From assembly GCA_903870545.1 (NCBI GenBank), contig CAIQDI010000031.1, forward strand, positions 1 to 64,000: a DNA stretch of 64,000 bases, read 5' to 3'. Origin of the DNA: an uncultured Pseudomonadota bacterium. GTDB lineage: Bacteria > Pseudomonadota > Gammaproteobacteria > Methylococcales > Methylomonadaceae. Positions 16,206 to 25,706 of the stretch are shown here, piece by piece; the first letter of the stretch is position 1, and every line of letters begins with the position of its first letter. The notes beneath the pieces are model-generated. The model saw only the letters and a program-made list of their open reading frames with translations. It did no database searches and was not told the origin of the DNA. The position numbers and the translations under genes are program-made.

Positions 16206-19200
16206 AATGCGCCCAAACCATCTTGAGCCAATTCCAGCCCAACCAAACTCGCCAAATGTTTTTCAACAGGCGTAATGTTTGCCAGTGCCGCGCGATTTGC
16301 GTGATTTTGTTCAATAATCCAAACCGTTGAACCCATCGAGTTAATACTTTGCACTGAGCGATTCGTTAACGCCATTTTGTAATCATTCAGCCGTTTATTT
16401 GCCAGCAACGCCGCAATTTCGTCAGCGTTATAACTGCTGTAGGCTTCACGAGTGGTTTTAACCAACGCATCTTGCAATTTGCGCGGACGTTCCAAAATCA
16501 GTTTTTTCGCCGCTTTTTCAATGTGAGCTGGCGTGCGTTGTGATTCTGGCGCGGTTTTGAGCATTTCAGTTGCGACAATTTGCGCTTTATCAAACACCGC
16601 AAAACTGTTGATCAAATCGAATGCTAACGCGCTGTCAATTTCGCCAAACGCAGGAATCGCACCATTAAACAACGGTTGCGCGGATTGATAGGCTTTTTTG
16701 ACTTGCGCGATTTGCGTTTGCGCCAATTCGACCGCCAATTCTTCAATCATTTCTTTGGCATCCATCGACGCTTTTAAATAGCTCGCCGTTTGGGTTTTGT
16801 ACAACCACGACGGCGTTGCAAATTTGAAATGTTGACGTTCGTTCGCCCAATTCGCCAATAGATTTCGCGCTTTGCTTGAATTCGCATAATCGGCGTGTTG
16901 TTCCAACAAATGCAGCACAATTTGTTCATGCGCTTTTGCGGTGTCGCTGGCTTCGGTCAAATCGCGTAATTCAACAGACGTTTTATCGTATAACGCCGCA
17001 AGTTTATTTTCGGGGTCATATTGATAAGCGTTGCCGCCTGACATTCCGTTGCAGAAACCTTTGCCAAATCCGCCAATATTTAATATCGCGCCATTGGTCA
17101 TATATTCGCAACCAAAATCGCCCACGCCTTCGACAACTGCCGTCGCGCCTGAATTTCGCACTGCAAAACGGTCGCCTGCTTCGCCATTGATAAATGATTT
17201 TCCGCCCGTCGCGCCAAACAAAGCAAAGTTGCCGATTAAGACATTATTGCCTTGCGTTTTGATGCCGCCACCTGGTGATTCAACGACTAACACGCCGCCG
17301 CTCATCGACTTGCCCACGCCGTCGTTCGCCGTACCTAAATGATGTAAAACCATTCCGTCATTCATAAACGCGGCGTAACTTTGACCCGCCGAACCGTGTG
17401 TGCGAATCGCGATAGTTTCGGGAGCTAGATAACGTCGTCCGTTTGAATGCGTGTAAATAAAGGGCGCGTCGCCTTTGAACTCGTAATTTAAAATACGTTC
17501 AATATCAATCGCCACCTGACCGCCAACGGTTTTGTCGTTGTTATTCAGTTTGAAATTGTCGCCATCAATAACCAATTGTTCAGCGTCGCCATTTTCTAAA
17601 AATGCTTTGACGCGCTCAAGAATCACGTCGTCAATTTTAAAATTCGCTTCCAAATAAATCGGTTTTTCGATTTTAATTTCTTCAACTTGGCGCAACATTT
17701 TGGTCAAATTCAACTGCCCAATCATGCAAGAATGGTCGATTAAATGGAGCAAATCGGTTTTGCCACGAATGTCACGCAAATTTTTATAACCCAGCGACGC
17801 GAGCAATTCCCGAACTTCGTGCGCGACGTTCATAAAATACTGCGCCAAAACACGCGGGTCGCCTTTGAATTCTTCGTGCGCGGTGGTCAAACCTGCGGGA
17901 CATTTGATATTGCAATTTTTCGCCATTACGCAACGCAACATCATCAACGCCGTCGTGCCGAACTCGAACGAATCCGCGCCTAAAATCGCTGATTTCACCA
18001 CGTCCAAACCGCTTTGATGTGCGCCAGAAGCACGCAAAATCACTTTATCGCGCAAACCATTTAACGACAACGCTTGATGCACTTCGGCGATGCCAATTTC
18101 AGGCGAACGTCCCGCGTGTTTCAAACTCGTTACGGCTGCCGCGCCCGTGCCGCCTGTGTTTCCCGCGACGTTAATAACATCTGCGCCCGCTTTTGCCACG
18201 CCGACCGCAATTGTGCCAATGCCTTCTGACGAAACCAATTTCACGCCCACTTTTACACGCGCCGCTTTGGCATCGTGAATCAACTGCCCTAAATCCTCAA
18301 TTGAATAAGTATCGTGATGCGGCGGCGGGCTGACGAGTTCGACTTTCGGTGTGCCGCCGCGCAATGCCGCGATTTCCACCGACACTTTCATCGCGGGCAA
18401 TTGTCCGCCTTCACCAGGTTTTGCACCTTGCGCGATTTTAATTTCGATTTCTTCAATCGTGGGGTCGGCTAAATAACCTGTCCACACGCCAAAACGTCCA
18501 GAGGCAAATTGTTTGATTTTGCTAGAACGAATGCTGTTAAAACGGCTGGAATGTTCGCCGCCTTCGCCCGAATTGCTGGATGCGCCGACGATGTTAGTGC
18601 CTTGGGCAACCGCTTCGTGCGCTTCCGCCAATAACGCGCCGTGACTCATTGCACCTGACGCTAACGTTTTCGTGATTTCATGCGCGGGCTGAACATCGAC
18701 CAATGGAATCGACGAATTTGCAGTTTTAATTGTATTTAAATAATTGCACAACAAACTGCCCGCTGGCACGTTCGCGACCATCAAAGAATCCGTGACCACG
18801 CACAACGAACAAGAGACTAAATGAAAATCTTGCACAAAACGTTTTTGCAAATGAGTCGCCAACGATGCCAGCCGATTTTGCGTATTATTTTCAGTAAAGA
18901 CGATTTTGAACGCGCCATCGGTTTTCGCCACCGACAAACCACGAATCACATAATTGACATTGCCGCGCAGATTTTGTTTGCCCAAAATTTTGTCGAAATC
19001 GTCAACACTTTCTGCACGCGAAATATCCGCCGGAAAATCCATTACATCGCGCAACGCCGCTGGTCGTGCGTCTCGTTCTTCGTAGAGATTTTTCGCAAAA
19101 CTACGATATGCAGGCGTAATTCCCGCGTTATCAATTTGTTCAGGCGTGCGTTTTTCGTAACCCAAATCTAAATAGGCTAAATCGCTGGCTTCGGGCGATT

Positions 19201-21673
19201 TTTCGACGTACAAAATCGCTTCGTCGGTCATGTGAATATATTCACGCACCGCCGTGTTGCCGTAAGAATGCCCCGCGCCATCTTGACGTTCTTTAAATAA
19301 TCCTAAAAAGGGAATGTCTTTTTCAGTTTCGACGGTCAATGATTTATGATGCCATTCGGTCGCGCTCGCGGCAATATCGCTGTAACGTACACCGCCAACT
19401 GACGAATGAATGTTGGGAAAATACGGGCTGAGTTTCGGTTCGTCGGTGTCTAAATAATTCGACTCAAAAAATTCGCCACCAATATAACTTTCAGCGGTAC
19501 ACAAACCGAATTTGCCCATCGTTTTCATGAGCGATTTTTCGGTGCCTTTCGAGAATTTATCGAGAGCTTTTTGTTGGTCAGAACCTGAATAAAGAGCAAT
19601 CGCACGATTGTGAACGCTCAACGAACAAATCGCCGACGCGCCAAATCCTAAAATTGTTGCTACATCGTGCGGGCTAGCGGCTTGTCCGGTTTCTGAAATC
19701 AATGACGAATTAAAGCGCAAACCTTGTTGAACCAAACGTTGATTTGCCGCCGCAATCATCAATAATGCCGGAATTGCCGCTTGCGTTTTGCTAATCGCCA
19801 CGTCGCTCAAAATAATGATGCCGATATTATTTTGCGCCGCTTGTTCAACTTGGTCGCAAACTTCATTGATTGCCGTGGTTAAAGCGTGTTCATTGGCTTC
19901 AGTATTTTCAAAATTCGGTGTGTATAACGCATTTAATGTTGCGGTTGAAACAGCGGTTTGACGACGAATTTGCTCTAATTGCGTGCGCTGCAAAATCGGA
20001 CTTTCCATAACAAGCTGTTTGCTGTTTGCTGAAAAAGTCGGTTTCGCACCTAACGCCACGCGCAATGTCATGCCATCACTTTCACGAATCGAATCAAGCG
20101 GCGGATTGGTCACTTGAGCAAAACGCTGACTGAAATAACGCGACATTCCACCTTCCGAACCACAAAGCGCGTTCGGCGCAAGCCCGTAACCCATCGCTGA
20201 AATACGTTCCATGCCCGTCGCTAAAATTGGATCGAGCAAGAAACGGAAACTTTCTTGGTTCAACGAATACGCGGTAAAACGTTGGTCAACATTCAACTCG
20301 TGATCGTTGTTGAGTTCGCTCAATTCAACTTTTGGCAAATCAGACAAATGCACGCAACGTTGCGCTAATAATTCGGTGTAATTTTTTTCTTTCGCTAAAC
20401 GCGCCAAAACTTGATGCGAATCGTAGGCTTCGCCAGTGCTGTGGTCGAAATACAGCATTCCGCCCGCTTCAATTCTTCCACGTTTTAAAACGTCTTGCGG
20501 GGGAAAATCAATTTGACCCGCCTCCGACATGACGGCTAAATAATCCGTCGTTTCAACCGAACGCAACGGGCGCAAACCCAAACGGTCTAAACGCGCACCG
20601 ACACGAATGCCGTCATTGAAAATCAACGCCGCTGGACCATCATTTTTTTCTTCGTACAAACTAAAGTATTCGAGCATCGCGCGAACGTCGGGCGATAACG
20701 TCGTATCGTTTTCCCACGCAGGCGGCATCATCGCTAGAATCGCTTCCACGATATTCAAATTATCTTCGTTAATGCGACGATTCAACGTTTGGTCTAAACG
20801 GCTCGAATCGGATTGTCCTTTTGGAAAACAAACCGATTTATTGTGTTGACGGGCAATCGCATTTTCGCTGAGACGATTTTTTTTGTCAGTATTCAATTCA
20901 CCGTTATGCGCCATGTAGCGGAACGGTTGCGCCATCATCGTGGCAGGCGCGGTATTCGTTGAAAAGCGCGTATGAAAAAATAACGTGCTGATTTCGTGGT
21001 CGGTGTCGTACAAATCTTTAAAATATGGAATCACTTCGCCGGAATTCAAACGCCCTTTATAAACTTGTGTGCGTGAACTCATCGACAACGGATAAAATCC
21101 CGCCAATTCCGGACGGGTAAAACCTTCCACTTCAATCGTCACCAATGCTTTTTGAACGTGTTTTTCAAATTCATCGTGCGTGGCATTTTGTAAATGGGCA
21201 GGACGACCGAAAATGAATTGTTCAATTGGCAATTGGGCTTTGACCGCCGCAGGATTGATGACAAAAACGTTATTATCAACAGGAATGACACGACGCGCGA
21301 TAATCGGCAAATCGAATTCTTTAAAATAACGCTCCACTAATTCATTTGCCGCCGAATCATAATGTGCGTGATCTGCTGGGAAAAAGAAATTTGCTACGCC
21401 AAATCGCGCTAACTCTAAATCCGCATTGCCGGTGACTTTGCGGAAAAATTTTAATGACAAATCGATATTCACCCCCGCGCCATCGCCCACACCTTCTGCA
21501 CTCATGCCGCCACGATGCGGAATCGTACACAAGGCTTCGTGCGATTTAACGAGTAAATCATGGGTTTGAAGACTGCGTTTGTGGGTAATAAAACCAACAC
21601 CGCAATTGTCTTTCGACTGGTCAGCGTCATAAAGCAACGGTTGTAAATTGCTCGATTCAGATTGTATCGTCAT
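16202..21673 (-). CDS. gltB: Glutamate synthase large subunit, with long C-terminal extension
   Basis: Makes two glutamates from glutamine and 2-oxoglutarate. The N-terminal Ntn amidotransferase has its nucleophile Cys24 in KDNCGVGFITH after a short propeptide; the FMN/2-oxoglutarate domain and the [3Fe-4S] cysteines (CVMAKNCNIKCPAG) are present, followed by the GXGXG beta-helix. At 1823 aa it is about 300 residues longer than E. coli GltB; roughly the last 200 residues, after NWANERQHFKFATPSWLYK, are an extra helical region I cannot assign. I use the ATG at 21673 because AAAAGG lies 8 nt upstream; an ATG at 21700 adds nine residues. No gltD is in the window. Confidence 0.9.
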   Translation of the reverse strand: MTIQSESSNLQPLLYDADQSKDNCGVGFITHKRSLQTHDLLVKSHEALCTIPHRGGMSAEGVGDGAGVNIDLSLKFFRKVTGNADLELARFGVANFFFPADHAHYDSAANELVERYFKEFDLPIIARRVIPVDNNVFVINPAAVKAQLPIEQFIFGRPAHLQNATHDEFEKHVQKALVTIEVEGFTRPELAGFYPLSMSSRTQVYKGRLNSGEVIPYFKDLYDTDHEISTLFFHTRFSTNTAPATMMAQPFRYMAHNGELNTDKKNRLSENAIARQHNKSVCFPKGQSDSSRLDQTLNRRINEDNLNIVEAILAMMPPAWENDTTLSPDVRAMLEYFSLYEEKNDGPAALIFNDGIRVGARLDRLGLRPLRSVETTDYLAVMSEAGQIDFPPQDVLKRGRIEAGGMLYFDHSTGEAYDSHQVLARLAKEKNYTELLAQRCVHLSDLPKVELSELNNDHELNVDQRFTAYSLNQESFRFLLDPILATGMERISAMGYGLAPNALCGSEGGMSRYFSQRFAQVTNPPLDSIRESDGMTLRVALGAKPTFSANSKQLVMESPILQRTQLEQIRRQTAVSTATLNALYTPNFENTEANEHALTTAINEVCDQVEQAAQNNIGIIILSDVAISKTQAAIPALLMIAAANQRLVQQGLRFNSSLISETGQAASPHDVATILGFGASAICSLSVHNRAIALYSGSDQQKALDKFSKGTEKSLMKTMGKFGLCTAESYIGGEFFESNYLDTDEPKLSPYFPNIHSSVGGVRYSDIAASATEWHHKSLTVETEKDIPFLGLFKERQDGAGHSYGNTAVREYIHMTDEAILYVEKSPEASDLAYLDLGYEKRTPEQIDNAGITPAYRSFAKNLYEERDARPAALRDVMDFPADISRAESVDDFDKILGKQNLRGNVNYVIRGLSVAKTDGAFKIVFTENNTQNRLASLATHLQKRFVQDFHLVSCSLCVVTDSLMVANVPAGSLLCNYLNTIKTANSSIPLVDVQPAHEITKTLASGAMSHGALLAEAHEAVAQGTNIVGASSNSGEGGEHSSRFNSIRSSKIKQFASGRFGVWTGYLADPTIEEIEIKIAQGAKPGEGGQLPAMKVSVEIAALRGGTPKVELVSPPPHHDTYSIEDLGQLIHDAKAARVKVGVKLVSSEGIGTIAVGVAKAGADVINVAGNTGGTGAAAVTSLKHAGRSPEIGIAEVHQALSLNGLRDKVILRASGAHQSGLDVVKSAILGADSFEFGTTALMMLRCVMAKNCNIKCPAGLTTAHEEFKGDPRVLAQYFMNVAHEVRELLASLGYKNLRDIRGKTDLLHLIDHSCMIGQLNLTKMLRQVEEIKIEKPIYLEANFKIDDVILERVKAFLENGDAEQLVIDGDNFKLNNNDKTVGGQVAIDIERILNYEFKGDAPFIYTHSNGRRYLAPETIAIRTHGSAGQSYAAFMNDGMVLHHLGTANDGVGKSMSGGVLVVESPGGGIKTQGNNVLIGNFALFGATGGKSFINGEAGDRFAVRNSGATAVVEGVGDFGCEYMTNGAILNIGGFGKGFCNGMSGGNAYQYDPENKLAALYDKTSVELRDLTEASDTAKAHEQIVLHLLEQHADYANSSKARNLLANWANERQHFKFATPSWLYKTQTASYLKASMDAKEMIEELAVELAQTQIAQVKKAYQSAQPLFNGAIPAFGEIDSALAFDLINSFAVFDKAQIVATEMLKTAPESQRTPAHIEKAAKKLILERPRKLQDALVKTTREAYSSYNADEIAALLANKRLNDYKMALTNRSVQSINSMGSTVWIIEQNHANRAALANITPVEKHLASLVGLELAQDGLGAL

Positions 21674-21835
21674 GTTGTAAGCCTTTTTTCTTTTCTTCAT
21701 TACTTTTTAAGTAATGGCTAAGGTTTTGTTTTTAGTTAATGTGGTGAAAATGAAAATATTCCGTGTTCACTTAATATCCGGTATAGATTAAGCCATATTC
21801 AATTTTTGTCAGCAATTTTTGTGCAAAAAAGCGTG

Positions 21836-22363
21836 TTACCACCACTCTTTTGCTTTGGTTAAATAACCCGCAGGATTCACTGGCACGCCGTCAAACGTTA
21901 AGATTTCGCCCAATTCACTCATCGCTTTGTGATACACCTTGCGTTTAAAGTACACAACATCTTTGAGCGGCTCCCAATAATCTACCCATCGCCAGCCGTC
22001 AAATTCGGGATTCACACAATGATCAAAACACACACTGGAATCCGATGTAACTAGCCGTAAAATAAACCAAATCTGTTTTTGTCCAATGCACAGCGGCAAC
22101 GAATGTTTACGAACATATCGGTCGGGCAATTGATACCGTAACCAATAACGAGTTCGCCCTAAAAGCTGAACGTGGTGGCGTTGTAAGCCGGTTTCTTCCC
22201 ATAGTTCTCGATACATCGCGGTTTCTGGATCTTCATTTGGATTGATACCACCTTGCGGAAATTGCCACGAATTTACACCTACTCGTTTTGCCCAAAACAC
22301 GCGACCCTCGTTGTTACAAAGGATGATGCCCACATTGGGTCGGTATCCTTTTGAGTCTATCAT
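21836..22363 (-). CDS. rppH: RNA pyrophosphohydrolase RppH
   Basis: Removes pyrophosphate from the 5' end of triphosphorylated mRNA to trigger decay. 175 aa, as usual. Nudix box [20 protein letters not shown] followed by TGL; N-terminus [17 protein letters not shown] is the family start. The C-terminus [16 protein letters not shown] also matches. Monocistronic here; divergent from the HAD gene with 161 bp between starts. Confidence 0.93.
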   Translation of the reverse strand: MIDSKGYRPNVGIILCNNEGRVFWAKRVGVNSWQFPQGGINPNEDPETAMYRELWEETGLQRHHVQLLGRTRYWLRYQLPDRYVRKHSLPLCIGQKQIWFILRLVTSDSSVCFDHCVNPEFDGWRWVDYWEPLKDVVYFKRKVYHKAMSELGEILTFDGVPVNPAGYLTKAKEWW

Positions 22364-22524
22364 GTTAAAAACCTGTTTGTTTGCGACCTGCCCGCTGTTT
22401 GAAATGGTGCTTAATGTTAGAATAACAGCGCGGTCGGGTTTTCAATAATCGCAACATTGTTCCACAAAAAAATGCGAGATACCAGAGTACCGCTTTCTTT
22501 TAACTACTTTTACGGCAACAACGA

Positions 22525-23181
22525 ATGACTTTAGCGATTTTTGATTTAGACAACACGCTTATTGCGGATGATAGCGATTATTTGTGGGGACAATTTTTAG
22601 TCGATCAGGGCATTGTCGATAAAACGATTTACGCCCAAATTAACGCGCAATTTTACGAAGATTATCAGCAAGGAACGCTCGACATGGTGGCGTTTTTGCG
22701 TTTTGCGTTGAAACCGTTAACCGAGCATTCACTCGACCAGTTGCACGTTTGGCGCGAACAGTTTATGGCTGAAATTATCACGCCCGTTTTGTTAAACGCG
22801 GCGCAAGAATTGGTTGATAAACATCGAGCGCAAGGCGACACGCTGTTGGTGATTACCGCCACGAATCGTTTTATTACCGCGCCGATTGTGGCGTTGTACG
22901 GCATTGATAACCTGATTGCGACCACGCCAGAATTAGTCAACGAACGTTATACCGGCGAAATTGTTGGCGTGCCGTGTTTTCAAGAAGGCAAAGTCACGTT
23001 GTTAAAAGACTGGCTCGAAAAAACAGGTGAAACACTGCAAGGCAGTTATTTTTACAGCGATTCTCACAATGATTTACCGTTGTTGCGGTTGGTCGATTAT
23101 CCCGTCGCGGTGGATGCGGATGAAAAATTACGCGCCGTCGCCGTCGCGCAAGGTTGGAAAATGATAAGTTTACGCAGTTGA
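22525..23181 (+). CDS. HAD-superfamily phosphatase, SerB/HAD-IB type
   Basis: 218 aa. Motif I is FDLDNTLIADDSD (nucleophile Asp7, acid/base Asp9); a helical cap follows; motif II Thr lies in LLVITATNR; motif III Lys in CFQEGKVTLLKDWL; motif IV is YFYSDSHNDLPLL. The HAD-IB family includes phosphoserine phosphatase and histidinol phosphatase-like enzymes; in proteobacteria close relatives next to rppH are often annotated as histidinol-phosphatase, which would complement hisC and the single-domain hisB here. That assignment is inference. A degenerate copy of its 3' end lies 360 bp downstream. Confidence 0.85.
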   Translation: MTLAIFDLDNTLIADDSDYLWGQFLVDQGIVDKTIYAQINAQFYEDYQQGTLDMVAFLRFALKPLTEHSLDQLHVWREQFMAEIITPVLLNAAQELVDKHRAQGDTLLVITATNRFITAPIVALYGIDNLIATTPELVNERYTGEIVGVPCFQEGKVTLLKDWLEKTGETLQGSYFYSDSHNDLPLLRLVDYPVAVDADEKLRAVAVAQGWKMISLRS

Positions 23182-23312
23182 TTTGGATTTGCTTAACGAT
23201 AGAAAAATCTAAGGCAAAATCAAAAGCAAAATCCTAGATAGAATATAAAAGAAAGAAAAAAAAGCCTAAAGCCAATTCGTGCGCGGTTTGTGGCGATTTT
23301 CAATTCCTTGTG

Positions 23313-23360
23313 GTTAGGGATTTCTTCCTCGTAGTTAGGAGACTTCTCCTAATAGTTAGG
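23313..23360 (+). repeat. Three imperfect 21-bp-period repeats with an internal inverted repeat
   Basis: GTTAGG recurs at 23313, 23334 and 23355, exactly 21 bp apart, each followed by a pyrimidine/purine-mixed TTCTTCC-like tract. The middle unit forms a perfect 8-bp inverted repeat, TTAGGAGA-CT-TCTCCTAA (23335-23352). It could be an operator or a decayed small hairpin. Only three units are seen. Confidence 0.65.
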
Positions 23361-23540
23361 AAACAAAGTTTTTTTATTGAGTAACGAATATCTATTTTTT
23401 TAGATAGAACTTACCAAAATAGTTACTCAATTTTCAGTAACAGTGATTAACGACAGAAAACGCGAAGTCATCACCGAACAAATTGGCGCGGACATTATCC
23501 AAATGCCCGCTCAAACTCCCGCCGAATAAACACCAAATCC

Positions 23541-23594
23541 GAGAAATTACACGCCATCGCGCAAAGCTCGAAAATCATGAGTTTGCGCGGTTGA
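23541..23594 (+). pseudogene. Relic of a duplicated HAD phosphatase 3' end
   Basis: Reads EKLHAIAQSSKIMSLRG then stop, against EKLRAVAVAQGWKMISLRS then stop at the end of the HAD gene (23122-23181). Codon for codon, 44 of 54 bases match after a 6-nt gap. The upstream part of the copy is gone or unrecognisable. This suggests a past tandem duplication followed by decay, or replacement of the rest by incoming DNA. Confidence 0.7.
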
Positions 23595-23625
23595 TTGGTT
23601 TGATTACGAAAATACAAAATCACAG

Positions 23626-24426
23626 TTAGCCACGAACTAATCGAACTTTGTAACGGAATCCTTTGTCTTTAAAATCACTGCCTTTTATTTTAAAGTCGAT
23701 TACTTTTGCCGCCCATGTATTGAAGTCATAAAGCGTGGATGACCAAAAGTATTCACTATTATCAAAAAAAACATTCACAGCGAAAGTATTTGAAACAATG
23801 TTCAATTCGTTAATAGTTGGGACGCGCCAATCGTTGTGATTTCCGTAACTGAAAGTTGTTGGAATTTCCATTGCATCATTCCAATTAACTTTTTCAGCAA
23901 TTCCTTCAATAGCTCCATTTTCCCATCGTTGACCATAAGCAAATCGCAACCACATCAAACCCGTTTCGGTGTCAGTTGCAACGCCATCTTGAACAATGAA
24001 CTTGCCAATTTTATTCGACGAAATAACGGGCGCAGGTTTTGGCGGAATGATAATTTTCGGTTCGGGTTTTAGAATTGGCGCGGGTTCGGGCGTGATAATT
24101 TTTTGCGCTAACGGCGATTGAATCACGTCCAACGCTAACGCCCACGATTCCACCGCCCAAAATGCAAACTCTTTTTGCGTGCCAAAATTATTGTGTAACC
24201 GTTGCGCCAAAATATCCAAATGTATCGACAACGGCGTGTGCGTTTTTTGCATTAAAGCCGCGACAATGTGGTTGTCTAAAGCCAACATCAACAAATTGGT
24301 TTCACGGGTATTTTTTGGCGCGAGGTCTTTTAACATTCCTCGACAACGACGCGGATTTTCAATAATCGAACGCCCGTATTTTTCGAGCATAAACCGTAAT
24401 TGTTGGCGCGGATGTTCGTCTAACAT
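23626..24426 (-). CDS. DUF1566 protein with helical N-terminal domain, paralogue 1
   Basis: 266 aa. The N-terminal domain (1-115) is helical with YGRSIIENPRRCRGMLKDLA; a Pro-rich linker (PEPAPILKPEPKIIIPPKPAP) follows, then a DUF1566 C-type-lectin-like domain from GKFIVQDGVATDTETGLMW to the end. The sister gene at 27953-28774 has the same architecture. It is the last gene of the TerY-P run, 1 codon after DUF2442, with a strong GGAGG ribosome site. Its C-terminal tail is rich in Lys/Asp with AAA and ATA codons and does not show the NNY pattern of the sister. Probably the ligand- or partner-binding component of the module; exact role unknown. Confidence 0.75.
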   Translation of the reverse strand: MLDEHPRQQLRFMLEKYGRSIIENPRRCRGMLKDLAPKNTRETNLLMLALDNHIVAALMQKTHTPLSIHLDILAQRLHNNFGTQKEFAFWAVESWALALDVIQSPLAQKIITPEPAPILKPEPKIIIPPKPAPVISSNKIGKFIVQDGVATDTETGLMWLRFAYGQRWENGAIEGIAEKVNWNDAMEIPTTFSYGNHNDWRVPTINELNIVSNTFAVNVFFDNSEYFWSSTLYDFNTWAAKVIDFKIKGSDFKDKGFRYKVRLVRG

Positions 24427-24645
24427 TTAACCTCCATATCGGTACAGCGTTTTGGGTTCTATATCAACGGAACCATTTTTGAATTCTAAACAACCCCATT
24501 CCTCATCAATTCGCGCGGTGTTTAAAGCCTCAATAGCAACATGTGAACCAATCAACGCTTTTAAATCCGTTTCTTTGACCTCGCCATTTTCAAAAAACAA
24601 CTTGAATCGATAACCGTCTTGTTGCTCAAAATTCTTCAATTTCAT
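24427..24645 (-). CDS. DUF2442 family small protein
   Basis: 72 aa. Reads MKLKNFEQQDGYRFKLFFEN then GEVKETDLKALIG, the DUF2442 pattern of a short beta-rich protein describing 'expression of ... output to Asp-Leu' strands. It follows the DUF4160 gene by 3 nt. DUF2442 and DUF4160 proteins are commonly encoded side by side and are suspected toxin-antitoxin-like pairs, without proof I know of. Its placement between the PP2C gene and a DUF1566 gene makes it part of the same transcription unit. Confidence 0.75.
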   Translation of the reverse strand: MKLKNFEQQDGYRFKLFFENGEVKETDLKALIGSHVAIEALNTARIDEEWGCLEFKNGSVDIEPKTLYRYGG

Positions 24646-24648
24646 GAT

Positions 24649-24903
24649 TTATTCCAACGGTTCAAGACGGTGAAAATTTTGCGTATTCCACATTTCAATC
24701 AATTCGTCTTGATGAATTTCAGCCCATTCGCGTACTAATTGCCGACATTTTTTAGGCAATGAACCATCGATGATATTTAAATTCGTCAATTCCATTACGG
24801 CTTCGTGTTCACCGTATTTTATGTGGATATGTTGCGGCGGATGCTCATTATCAATCAAATACATTCGGATAATGATTCCGTAAAATCTACAAATTTCTGG
24901 CAT
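24649..24903 (-). CDS. DUF4160 family small protein
   Basis: 84 aa from the ATG at 24903, fixed by AGGAG 8 nt upstream that lies across the end of the PP2C gene. The signature is the MPEICRFYGIIIRMY start followed by EHPPQHIHIKYGEHEAV, with the His-rich PPHxHxxYG-like core of DUF4160. Paired with DUF2442 immediately downstream. Function unknown; a toxin-like role is suspected for the pair because of gene order and size. Confidence 0.75.
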   Translation of the reverse strand: MPEICRFYGIIIRMYLIDNEHPPQHIHIKYGEHEAVMELTNLNIIDGSLPKKCRQLVREWAEIHQDELIEMWNTQNFHRLEPLE

Positions 24904-24914
24904 TAACAAAACTC

Positions 24915-25706
24915 CTATTTCGCATAAATCACCGCCAAACTAATATCGTCGCCGCTGCCACTTTGCGAGGCTTCATTTAACCAATCGGCTAATTCTGCTT
25001 TCACAAAATTCGCGCCGTCGGTTTCAATAAAACCGTGAATATCGCCCAACGCTTGATAAAAACCTTCGGCGTGTTTGAACGAATTTTTATAACCGTCGCT
25101 GACTAAAAAAATCGCTTTCGGCGGTTCGATAATCGGTAAAAAGGCTTCTCGAAAATCTTGCCACGGGTGTTTGCCGCATAACGACGTGGTGTCGTTTCCC
25201 AACAAACGCTCATCGTGTGGAATCGGCATGGCAGGCGTGCCGTCGGCTTGAATGACCACAATATCACCGTCGCCAATTTGCCAATACAACACGCAATTTT
25301 CTAACACGCACGCGACTAAAAGCGTCGTGCCGAACAGCAAATAACGGTTTCCAGTCGCGGCTTCGGTTCGTAAACAATCTTCAATTCGCAAATAATCGTT
25401 AATGTACGCATCGACTTTTCGTTGCCAACAACGGTGAATCGCTTTCGGAATGCCTTCGGATAACGTTCGCAATTGTGGCAACGACAAATTCGGTGCATTG
25501 AAAACTTGCTGCACAATTTCAATCGCGGCTTCCACCGCAAACTTTGCGCCCAAATCGCTGCGCGTACAACGTGCGCTGCCGTGACCATCTGCGACCGCGA
25601 CCACCAACGGATGTTGTGCGCTGGCGACGGCATCTTGATTCGGCAAACCGTTTCGGTGATGGCTTGCGCCGCGCACACTTTCAGTTAAAACGCGCCATGT
25701 CACCAT
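24915..25706 (-). CDS. PP2C-type Ser/Thr phosphatase of a TerY-P module
   Basis: 263 aa. PP2C metal-binding marks are visible: VAVADGHGSARCTRSDLGA (Asp40, Gly41), FLVSDGYKNSF and the C-terminal SGSGDDISLAVIY. It dephosphorylates phospho-Ser/Thr proteins, probably targets of the kinase at 26583-27905. Its ATG lies inside the last codons of the vWA gene (overlap 7 nt), so the two are translationally coupled. Kinase + vWA + PP2C in this order is the TerY-P triad described in comparative genomics of tellurium-resistance-like stress systems. Confidence 0.9.
   Translation of the reverse strand: MVTWRVLTESVRGASHHRNGLPNQDAVASAQHPLVVAVADGHGSARCTRSDLGAKFAVEAAIEIVQQVFNAPNLSLPQLRTLSEGIPKAIHRCWQRKVDAYINDYLRIEDCLRTEAATGNRYLLFGTTLLVACVLENCVLYWQIGDGDIVVIQADGTPAMPIPHDERLLGNDTTSLCGKHPWQDFREAFLPIIEPPKAIFLVSDGYKNSFKHAEGFYQALGDIHGFIETDGANFVKAELADWLNEASQSGSGDDISLAVIYAK

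Larger units (their letters stand above)
23182..23625. other. Intergenic region with gene relics and short repeats
   Basis: 444 bp with no complete gene. It holds three direct repeats of 21-bp period (23313-23360), a 28-codon open stretch from GTG 23443 to TAA 23529 (VINDRKREVITEQIG...) that I do not recognise and that looks like a gene remnant, and a decayed copy of the HAD gene 3' end (23541-23594). Base composition is more A+T-rich than its neighbours in the first half. Confidence 0.7.

Noticed and set aside
23313-23360. CRISPR-like array
   Set aside because: Only three imperfect 21-bp units without separate spacers and no cas genes in the window.
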